From: Pseudomonadota bacterium
GTDB lineage: Bacteria; Pseudomonadota; Alphaproteobacteria; Rhizobiales; Xanthobacteraceae
Direction of reading: 5' to 3'
Length of the DNA stretch: 25,133 nucleotides
Assembly (NCBI GenBank): GCA_023423415.1
Contig: JAFAFP010000047.1
Location: forward strand, 1 to 25,133
Within the stretch, counting starts at the first letter, position 1, and the number at the start of each line of letters is the position of its first letter. Shown one piece after another: positions 14,953-22,055 of the stretch. Made by a program: the position numbers and the translations under genes. The notes beneath the pieces were generated by a model. It was given only the letters and a program-made list of their open reading frames with translations, ran no database searches and was not told the origin of the DNA.

Positions 14953-15354
14953 TCAGCGTTTGCGCTGCTGCCCCAACCCCATCTTCTTGGCGAGCTGAGA
15001 GCGCGTTTTGGCGTAGTTCGGAGCCACCATCGGGTAATCGGGTGGCAGATTCCAGCGTTCGCGATACTGCTCGGGCGACATCTTGTACTGGGTTCGCAGG
15101 TGGCGCTTCAGGGATTTGAACTTCTTCCCGTCCTCCAGACAGATCAGATAGTCGGAGGCGATCGACCGCTTGACTGGAACGGCCGGTGTCAACACTTCGC
15201 CGGCAACGACCGATTGTCCACCGGAAACTTGCGAGAGCGCAGCATGGACCCTGGCGATCAGGCCCGGCACCTGATCGGCAGGGATCGTGTTGTGACTAAC
15301 ATAGGCCGCAACGATGCTGGCCGTTTGGTCAAGGAAACGGTTATCGCTGGTCAT
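14953..15354 (-). CDS. mucR: MucR/Ros family transcriptional regulator
   Basis: A 133-residue Ros/MucR protein. The N-terminal helical oligomerisation region (FLDQTASIVAAYVSHNTIPADQVPGLIARVHAAL) is followed by the DNA-binding region YLICLEDGKKFKSLKRHLRTQYKMSPEQYRERWNLPPDYPMVAPNYA. Ros uses Cys2His2 zinc binding; here the equivalent positions are C72, D75, H85 and Y90, so the metal site looks incomplete, as in Ros homologues known to fold without zinc. MucR proteins silence genes at AT-rich sites and help control cell-cycle, exopolysaccharide and symbiosis or virulence genes. Dyads in the upstream region (15380-15429) could serve autoregulation. Confidence 0.92.
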   Translation of the reverse strand: MTSDNRFLDQTASIVAAYVSHNTIPADQVPGLIARVHAALSQVSGGQSVVAGEVLTPAVPVKRSIASDYLICLEDGKKFKSLKRHLRTQYKMSPEQYRERWNLPPDYPMVAPNYAKTRSQLAKKMGLGQQRKR

Positions 15355-15379
15355 TCGAGTCTCGAAAATCGAGGCCTAA

Positions 15380-15429
15380 GAATAGTCCAGTATTCGGCAA
15401 TTCCAATATTTCAGCACCTAACGGAAATA
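15380..15429. promoter_or_regulatory. AT-rich dyads upstream of mucR
   Basis: Two imperfectly centred inverted repeats lie 26-75 bases upstream of mucR: GAATA-N6-TATTC (15380-15395) and TATTTC-N11-GAAATA (15407-15429). Autoregulation through AT-rich sites is known for MucR/Ros proteins. The remaining DNA up to 15538 shows nothing further. Confidence 0.4.
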
Positions 15430-15538
15430 CTGAGGCATAGAAATCGTTCGGCGGCCGGTCGCATAAGGGCATGCCGTCAGCCCAGCGCGGCGCTCTGCAA
15501 TAGAGTCCTTGGATAGACGCGGCGAAGCTCGAGGGCGA

Positions 15539-16324
15539 TCACGCGCTCTTTTCGAGGTGATTGCGCAGCTCTTCAATTGAGCCGAACCGGACGACACCCT
15601 GGGCCAGCTCAGCCTCGATCGAACCGTCCGTGTAGAGTGTGTAGGCCATACCGTCCACAACACCAGACTTGAGGACCGTCACCGGCTCCGGACTCGGCGC
15701 TGGCGCCTCCGGTGCTGGTTCGGCAACCGGTTCGCGGCGCGCCAGCGGAGCGGCTCCAACCGGCGGCGCTGCAGGTCGACGCGGCGGCTCCGGCTTTCGC
15801 TGGGTCGCTTCTACAGACGGCCGTGGCGGCCGCCAGCCGGACGGGGCTGCTGGTTCAGCTGGCGCCGGACGCACAGGCGCTCTGGGTGAAAGCGTAACTT
15901 CTTCGCGCTCTTCTACGGTCAACGATGCTCCACGGGCGGTCGATACCGGACGGATCGGCTCGACGGGGGGAGGCAAATCGAATTCTGACGGCTGCAGCTG
16001 AGGTTCGGACGCACGAGAGGGTGCGCGAGGCGTCGCCCCTGCCCGCGGCGGCGCGAAATGTCCAAGATCGGATTGGGTCGGATTGCGAGCGTCCATCGCG
16101 GTGCCAGCAGCCAAGGGGCGGGCGCCGAGGTTGTCAGCAAGGCGCGAAAGCTGGCCAAGAACGCGGCTCAAGGCGAAGACAATGACGCCTGTTGCAGCGG
16201 TCACCGTGCCTGCCAGGATGAGGGTATTGCCAAGGCTGAACTCATTGATCGGAATGCCGAATCCGATGAGAATCGCGCCAAGTGCGGTCGCCAGGATCCC
16301 GACCAGCATCAACACAAAAGACAT
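15539..16324 (-). CDS. Membrane protein with proline-rich linker
   Basis: A 261-residue protein. Two membrane helices (about 3-23 and 34-54, MLVGILATALGAILIGFGIPI and TLILAGTVTAATGVIVFAL) are followed by a Pro/Ala/Arg-rich linker of about 140 residues. A compact conserved C-terminal motif follows: VLKSGVVDGMAYTLYTDGSIEAELAQGVVRFGSIEELRNHLEKSA. The layout suggests a membrane-tethered cytoplasmic module on a flexible arm. I recognise the C-terminal motif from hypothetical proteins of Bradyrhizobium relatives but no named family. ATG 16324 has GAGG seven bases upstream, and a 7-bp dyad (16348-16368) sits at its promoter. Confidence 0.82.
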   Translation of the reverse strand: MSFVLMLVGILATALGAILIGFGIPINEFSLGNTLILAGTVTAATGVIVFALSRVLGQLSRLADNLGARPLAAGTAMDARNPTQSDLGHFAPPRAGATPRAPSRASEPQLQPSEFDLPPPVEPIRPVSTARGASLTVEEREEVTLSPRAPVRPAPAEPAAPSGWRPPRPSVEATQRKPEPPRRPAAPPVGAAPLARREPVAEPAPEAPAPSPEPVTVLKSGVVDGMAYTLYTDGSIEAELAQGVVRFGSIEELRNHLEKSA

Positions 16325-16688
16325 ACGCAGTCCTCAAAGCCCTCGGCCACAATTGTAAACGAATTGTGACGCTGTTTCCGGCGTCAAGCAAGCAATTGCC
16401 ACCAAAGCTAATAGCAACTTTATACTTGTGCTTAACGGCGAAATCTATCCGCGCTTGGCTTAACCACAGTTAACGCGGACGCCCGAAAGTCGTTCCCCAA
16501 GTAGAGGCTCGCAAGTTGGATTGCAGCTCCCCCATCCCTGCTGCAATATCGCATCTAATATTAATTGCTTCGTCATTGCCCAACGCCTAACTGAGTGCTG
16601 CCGTGGCGCCACAATCGCCGGGCAGGAAGGATCAGCCTTCCGCCGAATACAGTCACCCGTAAGTCACCCGAGAAGCGAGCACGCTATC
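16325..16688. other. Divergent regulatory region membrane protein/sodB
   Basis: A 364-base gap between divergent genes. It contains the CACAATT dyad at 16348-16368, a TTAA-N6-TTAA element at 16459-16472, a small hairpin GGAAGG-N5-CCTTCC at 16625-16641 and a direct repeat of AGTCACCCG just before sodB. No gene or RNA was recognised. Confidence 0.6.
16348..16368. promoter_or_regulatory. Operator-like dyad CACAATT-N7-AATTGTG
   Basis: A perfect 7-bp inverted repeat with a 7-base spacer, 24-44 bases upstream of the start of the minus-strand membrane protein gene. Position and symmetry suit a repressor operator. The cognate regulator is unknown. Confidence 0.5.
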
Positions 16689-17288
16689 ATGTCCTTTTCG
16701 CTGCCCGACCTCCCCTATTCATACGATGCGCTTGCGCCCTACATGTCGCGCGAAACGCTCGAATACCATCACGACAAGCATCACAAGGCTTATGTCGATA
16801 ACGGCAACAAGCTGCTTGCCGGCACCGAGTGGGAAGGCAAGTCGCTCGAAGAGATTGTGAAGGGCTCGTTCGGCAAGAACGCCGGTCTCTTCAACAATGC
16901 CGGTCAGCACTACAACCACATCCACTTCTGGAAATGGATGAAGCCGAACGGCGGCAGCAAGATCCCGGGCGAACTGGAAAAGAAGATCATTTCCGACCTC
17001 GGCTCGGTCGACAAGATGAAGGAAGAATTCGCCCAGGCCGGCGTGACCCAGTTCGGTTCGGGCTGGTGCTGGCTCGCCGTCAAGGACGGCAAGATTGTTG
17101 TCATGAAGACCGCCAACGGCGAAAGCCCGCTGGTTCAGGGCGCCTCGCCGATCCTCGGCTGCGACGTGTGGGAACACTCCTATTACATCGATTATCGCAA
17201 TCGCCGTCCCGATTACCTGAAGGCGTTTGTCGATCATCTGGTGAACTGGGAATATGTCGCCGAAATGTACGAAAAGGCTGCCAAGTAA
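16689..17288 (+). CDS. sodB: Superoxide dismutase, Fe type
   Basis: A 199-residue Fe/Mn superoxide dismutase, full length for the family, converting superoxide to peroxide and oxygen. Metal ligands are visible: H27 in LEYHHDKHHKAY, H77 in NNAGQHYNHIHFW, and D159 and H163 in GCDVWEHSYYIDYRN. Q73 in AGQHYNH sits where iron enzymes place their second-shell glutamine, so Fe is more likely than Mn. No signal peptide, hence cytoplasmic. I start at ATG 16689 (MSFSLPDLPYSYDAL), the family N-terminus; the open frame extends upstream to 16521 without similarity. A strong hairpin terminator follows at 17333. Confidence 0.96.
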   Translation: MSFSLPDLPYSYDALAPYMSRETLEYHHDKHHKAYVDNGNKLLAGTEWEGKSLEEIVKGSFGKNAGLFNNAGQHYNHIHFWKWMKPNGGSKIPGELEKKIISDLGSVDKMKEEFAQAGVTQFGSGWCWLAVKDGKIVVMKTANGESPLVQGASPILGCDVWEHSYYIDYRNRRPDYLKAFVDHLVNWEYVAEMYEKAAK

Positions 17289-17330
17289 GCAGCCTTTCAT
17301 GCGACTTTGAGCGAGATTCACCAACCCAAC

Positions 17331-19016
17331 ATGCGGCCGCCGGTTTCGGCGGCCGCTCTTCTGTCCGCGTCGTGTGAAGCAGATGCGGCCGGCGCGACGG
17401 CCATTCTCTCGCCACGCATTCTCGATGCCGCCGCGTGGATCATCCTGCTCGCCACCGCGGTCACCGCCTACTACACCTTCGCCGACTACGGCCTCGGGTG
17501 GGATGACTATACCCATTCGCAATATGGCCAGTTGCTGCTTGATTACTACGCCTCGGGTTTTACCGATCGCCGCGCCCTGTCCTTCGTCAACCTCTACATG
17601 TATGGCGGCGGCTTCGATATGCTGGCCGCGCTGGTTGCCAAGGTCCTTCCCTACGATCTGTTCGAGACGCGACGGCTCGTGGGAGCGGCCCTCGGCATCG
17701 CCGGATTGTTCATTGTATGGCGGCTCGCGCGACGCCTTGGCGGCCCCGTCGCCGGATTGATCGCACTCGCGCTTCTGGCCACGACGCCGCTGTTCTACGG
17801 CCATATGTTCATCAATGCGAAGGACGCTCCCTTCGCCGTGGCTGTTGTCCTGTTGCTGCTCGGCTTGGTCCGCATCATCGACGATTTCCCAAAGCCGACG
17901 GCCACAGCGACGGTGATTTTTGGTCTCGGTCTTGGGCTAACGCTTGGCACCCGGATCATGGGCGGCATGGCGGCGCTCTACATGATACTGCCGTTGGCGT
18001 TGCTGGTGGCTCATGACTGGCGCGCTGACGGCTTGAAGCCAGCGGCCACCAACGTCGGCTTTTTTCTGCTGCGGCTCATTCCCGGCTTCGTGCTGGCCTA
18101 CGCGGTTATGGCGTTGGTCTGGCCATGGTGCGTTCAGGAACTGCTGAATCCGATCCGCGCCGTCGACTATTTCTCGCACTTCTTCGAAAAGCCCTGGAAG
18201 GAGATGTTCGACGGCCAGCTTATCTCGGTCCCGGACATGCCGAGAAGCTATCTGCCCAAACTGTTCGGACTGAAGCTCCCGGAGATCCTGCTGCTCCTCG
18301 GTGGCTGCGGTCTCGTCGGCGCAATTATCGTCTCGCTCCGCCAGACGATCCCGGTACGCCGCCGCGCGGCACTGCTCTTGCTCGCAATGGCGATTGTGAT
18401 CCCGGTTGGCATCACCATCGCAACACGGCCGGCGCTTTATAACGGCGTCCGGCACTTCATCTTCATATTGCCGCCCCTCGCCGTACTCGGCGGCCTTGCC
18501 GGCGCCTTCGCGCTTCAAAAGCTGCTGGATCGGTCACGCATCGCCGCCTTGATCGGCGCTGTCGCCATTCTTGCCGGATTGGCGATCCCGGCCACCGACA
18601 TGGTGGCGCTGCATCCGTATCAGTACACGCACTACAACCGGATCAGCGGAGGGATGCGCGCCGCGGACCACCACTACATGCTGGATTACTGGGGCTTGTC
18701 CTTCAAGGAAGCGGCCGACGAATTGCACGCGATACTGGAGGAAAAGGGAACCACGACGCCTGAGGGACGACGCTGGACCATCGCCGTTTGCGGACCACAT
18801 CCGCCGGCCGAGGTCGAGCTCGGTTCGGATTTCGTCACGACCTGGAACACCAAAGGCGCCGACTTCGCGTTAATGCTGGGCGAGTTCTATTGCGCCGAAC
18901 TCAACGCGCCGGAACTGGTGAAGATCGAGCGCGATGGCGTGGTGTTCGCGCGGGTTTACGATATTCGCGGCCGCGATATTCCGAGCCTATTCACGTTGCC
19001 GCCGGTGACGCGTTGA
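17331..19016 (+). CDS. GT39-type membrane glycosyltransferase
   Basis: About 561 residues with many membrane helices and the layout of the GT39/ArnT-like (PMT_2) superfamily, which moves sugars from polyprenyl-phosphate donors at the outer face of the inner membrane. The first periplasmic loop carries GLGWDDYTHSQYGQ with paired aspartates where the catalytic acid is expected. TTPLFYGHMFINAKDAPFAVAVVLLLLG is the conserved N-x-K-D-x-P segment. A soluble C-terminal region (about 440-560) follows the last helix. Substrate unknown. The start is uncertain: ATG 17331 or TTG 17307, neither with a good Shine-Dalgarno, and the sodB terminator hairpin lies inside the first codons. Confidence 0.85.
   Translation: MRPPVSAAALLSASCEADAAGATAILSPRILDAAAWIILLATAVTAYYTFADYGLGWDDYTHSQYGQLLLDYYASGFTDRRALSFVNLYMYGGGFDMLAALVAKVLPYDLFETRRLVGAALGIAGLFIVWRLARRLGGPVAGLIALALLATTPLFYGHMFINAKDAPFAVAVVLLLLGLVRIIDDFPKPTATATVIFGLGLGLTLGTRIMGGMAALYMILPLALLVAHDWRADGLKPAATNVGFFLLRLIPGFVLAYAVMALVWPWCVQELLNPIRAVDYFSHFFEKPWKEMFDGQLISVPDMPRSYLPKLFGLKLPEILLLLGGCGLVGAIIVSLRQTIPVRRRAALLLLAMAIVIPVGITIATRPALYNGVRHFIFILPPLAVLGGLAGAFALQKLLDRSRIAALIGAVAILAGLAIPATDMVALHPYQYTHYNRISGGMRAADHHYMLDYWGLSFKEAADELHAILEEKGTTTPEGRRWTIAVCGPHPPAEVELGSDFVTTWNTKGADFALMLGEFYCAELNAPELVKIERDGVVFARVYDIRGRDIPSLFTLPPVTR
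17333..17362 (+). terminator. Strong hairpin terminator after sodB
   Basis: GCGGCCGCCG (17333-17342) pairs perfectly with CGGCGGCCGC (17347-17356) around a GTTT loop and is followed by TCTTCT, 45 bases after the sodB stop. It has the form of an intrinsic terminator, though the T tract is interrupted. It overlaps the first codons of the following glycosyltransferase gene. Confidence 0.65.
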
Positions 19017-19024
19017 ACCAATGC

Positions 19025-19045
19025 GCGCGTCGCTCACGCGCTTTC
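19025..19045. terminator. Possible terminator between convergent genes
   Basis: GCGCGT (19025-19030) and ACGCGC (19036-19041) form a 6-bp stem followed by TTTC on the plus strand, just after the glycosyltransferase stop. Weak; the T run is short. Confidence 0.4.
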
Positions 19046-19073
19046 ATCCCCCTGCGTCAGCCCACATACCTGT

Positions 19074-19256
19074 TCACTCCGCAGCCAGCGCGAATGAATC
19101 CAGATAGGCTTCGCTCACCTTGATCTGATGCGACGTCGAGCAATGCGGGCACCAGACGGACAGCTTCATGTTGCGCATCTCGAGCAACGTGACAGTATCT
19201 GTCTTGATACTCGTTGTGACTTCCCGGCCGCTTCGCGAGCATCTGTATTTCAACAC
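19074..19256 (-). CDS. Small zinc-ribbon-like protein (60 aa)
   Basis: A 60-residue protein, MLKYRCSRSGREVTTSIKTDTVTLLEMRNMKLSVWCPHCSTSHQIKVSEAYL. C6, C36, C39 and possibly H43 could bind zinc, as in small treble-clef or ribbon proteins; the first knuckle has only one cysteine (C-S-R-S-G). It starts at GTG 19256 with an excellent GGAGG seven bases upstream, which supports a real gene. Similar short hypotheticals occur in Bradyrhizobium relatives. It is convergent with the glycosyltransferase. Function unknown. Confidence 0.72.
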   Translation of the reverse strand: MLKYRCSRSGREVTTSIKTDTVTLLEMRNMKLSVWCPHCSTSHQIKVSEAYLDSFALAAE

Positions 19257-19322
19257 GACGCAACCTCCACCACCGCGAACAATCCTATGCGAGGCCGGAC
19301 GGGTTGCATCAGGCGGGAATGG

Positions 19323-19343
19323 TTATCCACCGCCTTATTCACA
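19323..19343 (+). other. Two tandem DnaA-box-like sequences
   Basis: TTATCCACC (19323-19331) and TTATTCACA (19335-19343) lie three bases apart in the same orientation. The second fits the DnaA consensus TTATNCACA exactly; the first has one mismatch. They lie in a 295-base gap (19257-19551) with no other recognised gene. This may be chance or a DnaA regulatory site; nothing else here looks like a replication origin. Confidence 0.4.
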
Positions 19344-19524
19344 CATGTTTTGTGGCTTGTATCTGCCGCAACGCACAATGCCCAGCGAGAGCCTCGCAGC
19401 GACCCACGGCAAACCGTGTTGGACGTTACGCCGGCGACACGCAACGCGCCGGTCTTATCGACATGTCTTGTCTCGACGCGATGACTTACGAGCACCGATC
19501 ACACCACCCGCACACTACCGACAA

Positions 19525-19545
19525 CGGTGCCGGTACCCGGCACCG
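19525..19545 (-). terminator. Perfect 9-bp hairpin after MFS gene
   Basis: CGGTGCCGG (19525-19533) and CCGGCACCG (19537-19545) form a perfect 9-bp stem with a TAC loop, six bases beyond the MFS stop. On the minus strand it is followed by TTGTCGG, so it lacks a good T run; it may act as a weak terminator or protect the transcript end. Confidence 0.45.
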
Positions 19546-19551
19546 CTCGGC

Positions 19552-20781
19552 TTATGCCTTTCCATTCGGGCGATTCGCAACGGTCGCCATCACGGTGGGG
19601 ATAGCGGCCAGTGAGAGCAACGCAGTGCAGATGATGACGAGCTTCGGCGAACCGGTATCCATCATGTAGCCGAATGCGGGCGGTGCGATCACGCCACCGA
19701 TATTGAAGCCGGTGGTCACGAAGCCGAACACCCGGCCGAAGGCGCCGGGGGGCGTCACCTGGCGCACGATCATGTCCCGGGACGGCTGCAGCACGCCATT
19801 GAAGATGCCCGACAGTCCCATGAAGAACAGCAGCATCGCCACGTTCATATCGAAGAAGGCGACCGGCATCAGCGCCAGCCCGCTGACGGCGAGACCGATC
19901 ATCGAGATCAGGGCGTGACGGCCGACGCGCGCGCTGATCCATCCGCCCAGCAGAACGGCGAACGCGCACAGAACCAGATAGACAGTCAGCGCAACGGTGC
20001 CGAGCGCGATCGGCGTGCCCCACAAGGCTTCGAGGGCAACGATCGAGTAGTTCTGCACGCCGACCGAAACCGCCGACAGCAGAACAAAGAAGATGAGATT
20101 AAGGATGACCGGCAAGGTCATCAGCACACGCCAGTCGCCCGCTCCCGGGGCCGTTCCTCCCGAATCCGCCTTGGCCCTCGCCGCTTCCCGCCCGGCCAGC
20201 GGCGCGCCGAACAGCATCAAGGCGGCGGCCACGACGAGACCGAGCACAGCGGCTGCACCGAACGCGCCGCGCCAACCAAGCCAGCTTGCCAGAACGATCA
20301 TGACCGCGGGCGTCACCGCCGTGCCGATGAAGCCGGCGAAGATGTGGATTGAAAAAGCCTGGCTCAAACGCGGCGCCGTGATCCGGTTCGACAGCAGCGC
20401 ATAGTCGGCCGGGTGATAGACGGTGTTGGCAATGCCCAGCAGCGCGAAGGTCAGGCCGAACAGGAGGAATCCAGGCGCCACGGCTGCCGCAGCCAGCGCG
20501 ATGGCGCCGAGCAGCAGGCCGCCGACCAGTACGCTCCGCGCCGACGTGCGATCGACCAGAAAGCCCGCCGGCGTCTGCAGCAGTGCCGACAGGATGTTGA
20601 ACACGGCGATGACGAAGCCGAGCTCGGTATAGCTGACGTTGAATTCGGCGCGCACATAGGGAAACAGCGGCGGCAGCACCAGCATATAGACGTGGCTGAC
20701 GAAATGCGCCGCGCCGATCAGGCCGATGGCCTGAAAATCGGTCGAACGTGTCGGAGTGGCGGCGATGGTGGTCGGCGTCAT
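19552..20781 (-). CDS. MFS transporter, fosmidomycin-resistance-like
   Basis: About 409 residues with 12 predicted membrane helices. The inner loop after helix 2 has the MFS signature GFLVDRTSARSVLVGG (G-x-L-x-D-R-x-x-x-R), and IANTVYHPADYALLSNRITAPRLSQAFSIHIFAGFIGTAVTP resembles the Fsr/oxalate-formate branch. Such proteins export or import small molecules by proton coupling; the substrate cannot be inferred. I start at ATG 20781 (MTPTTIAATPT); the frame extends to 20913, but that extension (MRFAWWTGTCGASRRW) is structured intergenic DNA. It is noticeably richer in G+C than the DUF1254 genes to its right. Confidence 0.88.
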   Translation of the reverse strand: MTPTTIAATPTRSTDFQAIGLIGAAHFVSHVYMLVLPPLFPYVRAEFNVSYTELGFVIAVFNILSALLQTPAGFLVDRTSARSVLVGGLLLGAIALAAAAVAPGFLLFGLTFALLGIANTVYHPADYALLSNRITAPRLSQAFSIHIFAGFIGTAVTPAVMIVLASWLGWRGAFGAAAVLGLVVAAALMLFGAPLAGREAARAKADSGGTAPGAGDWRVLMTLPVILNLIFFVLLSAVSVGVQNYSIVALEALWGTPIALGTVALTVYLVLCAFAVLLGGWISARVGRHALISMIGLAVSGLALMPVAFFDMNVAMLLFFMGLSGIFNGVLQPSRDMIVRQVTPPGAFGRVFGFVTTGFNIGGVIAPPAFGYMMDTGSPKLVIICTALLSLAAIPTVMATVANRPNGKA

Positions 20782-21002
20782 GGCAGGAATCCCGGGTGAT
20801 CGGTGTGCCTTAGCACGCTCCTGCGGACCCGGGCATGCGTTGCCGGAAGACGGGGCATCCACAACCCAGCGGCGTGACGCCCCACAGGTTCCCGTCCACC
20901 ACGCAAAGCGCACGGGATACAGACATCGCTTCGTCCCCGGAAGATCCGGGGGAGCGGGAACGCCGGGCTGTCAGCCTGCCCGCGGCCCCATGCGCAATAA
21001 CG
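20782..21002. other. GC-rich, structured intergenic region
   Basis: A 221-base gap upstream of the MFS gene with nested dyads: GTTCCCG (20888-20894) with CGGGAAC (20955-20961), enclosing CCCCGGA-AGA-TCCGGGG (20935-20951) and TCCCGT...ACGGGA (about 20890-20917). CGGGC/GCCCG follows near 20963. On the minus strand the frame would read through into the MFS gene. It may be a dispersed repeat or a leader RNA; I cannot match a known riboswitch class. Confidence 0.45.
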
Positions 21003-22040
21003 TCAATTCACCGGCTGCGGCTCCGGGAATTTCCATTTCCCGCTCAGGATCTCCGCACGGGGGCGGTAGAGACGCACGGTGTAGTTCCAGCCTTTCATGA
21101 TCGGCAGGCAGTTCGGGATCTTGCCGTCACAGCCACCAAACTGGATCGCCACCGAGCCATCAGCGCCTTTCTTCGCCGTCACGCTGTTCAGCGAATAGGC
21201 GTTGTACGGATTCTTCTCGTAATAGCCGTCGGCATTGTAAAGGCTGACGGACCAGAACGCCTCCACCGGCACGTTCTTCACATCGAGCTTGTAGATCGTC
21301 GTACCATCGTTTTTCGCCGGCGTAATATTGAGATAAGTCGCGTCCTTGTCCGGATTGCCGCCCCAGGCGGCGGCCGAGCCGATCAGGTGCCGCACCGGGG
21401 CGACCTGGCCTTTTTTTCCGAAGGCGTGCCTGAAATCAGGAAGCGTGGTGGCGAGAACAAGCAAGGCGTCGCGCACCTTCTTCTGGCTGGCCTGATCCCA
21501 ATTGGGCACCTCGAACTTGCCTGGTGCCTTCTGGCTCACCTTGATGCCATCCTGCAACGCGTGAACCTGTTCGATGTCCTTCGGATTTTCCGGATCGACC
21601 AGCGTGCGAACCGCGACAGCAACATAGCGCGTGCCGACATTGTCCCTGGTCAGGGTATGGCTACCCTTGCCGTAAAACACATTCGGCACATAGTGATCTT
21701 CATTGATAACCTGCATCGACATGAACCGCTTGCCCGGATCGGGCATCGTGATCGTGACCGGTCCCGCATTGAGGTCGAATAGCGCCGAGGAATAAAGGGT
21801 GTCGCGGTTCAGACGAATCACGGTCTGATGGTCGATCGATGCCGGCTCGCGGCGATGATCAAACTTTCCGATGGCGCCGCCGCTGTCGTTGAGTATTCCA
21901 CCGAAATACAAATCGCTTTCGGCACGCACGAAGTTGTCGACAGTGACGGGCACGGTCTTGCCGCCTGGCTGCTGTGCCGGTGCAACATTGACCGCAACAA
22001 AAGACACCGCCGCCGCACAAAGAATTCGCCTGGTGTTCAT
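21003..22040 (-). CDS. Exported DUF1254-DUF1214 protein (345 aa)
   Basis: A signal peptide (MNTRRILCAAAVSFVAVNVAPAQQ, likely cut after APA or AQQ) precedes a DUF1254 domain (VTVDNFVRAESDLYFGGIL, VIRLNRDTLYSSALFDLNAGPVTITMPDPGKRFMSMQVINEDHY). A C-terminal DUF1214 domain follows (VEAFWSVSLYNADGYYEKNPYNAYSLNS, GWNYTVRLYRPRAEILSGKWKFPEPQPV). Periplasmic location is inferred; no activity is established for the family. It starts at ATG 22040 with GAGAG about ten bases upstream, 15 bases after the stop of the larger homologue upstream, so the two form an operon. The two proteins share domain order but are clearly diverged. Confidence 0.9.
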   Translation of the reverse strand: MNTRRILCAAAVSFVAVNVAPAQQPGGKTVPVTVDNFVRAESDLYFGGILNDSGGAIGKFDHRREPASIDHQTVIRLNRDTLYSSALFDLNAGPVTITMPDPGKRFMSMQVINEDHYVPNVFYGKGSHTLTRDNVGTRYVAVAVRTLVDPENPKDIEQVHALQDGIKVSQKAPGKFEVPNWDQASQKKVRDALLVLATTLPDFRHAFGKKGQVAPVRHLIGSAAAWGGNPDKDATYLNITPAKNDGTTIYKLDVKNVPVEAFWSVSLYNADGYYEKNPYNAYSLNSVTAKKGADGSVAIQFGGCDGKIPNCLPIMKGWNYTVRLYRPRAEILSGKWKFPEPQPVN

Positions 22041-22055
22041 ACTGTAATCTCTCGT

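Noticed and set aside
16459..16472. TTAA-N6-TTAA as a CtrA site between the membrane protein and sodB
   Set aside because: Spacer is six, not seven, and it lies over 130 bases from either start; too weak to call.
16719..17804. 361-codon antisense frame across sodB and the glycosyltransferase
   Set aside because: Opposite strand of two recognised genes; repetitive His/Val/Gly content and no ribosome site or domain.
20782..20913. N-terminal extension of the MFS transporter
   Set aside because: Would add 44 residues of Trp/Cys/Pro-rich sequence before a normal MFS start; the DNA there is structured intergenic sequence.
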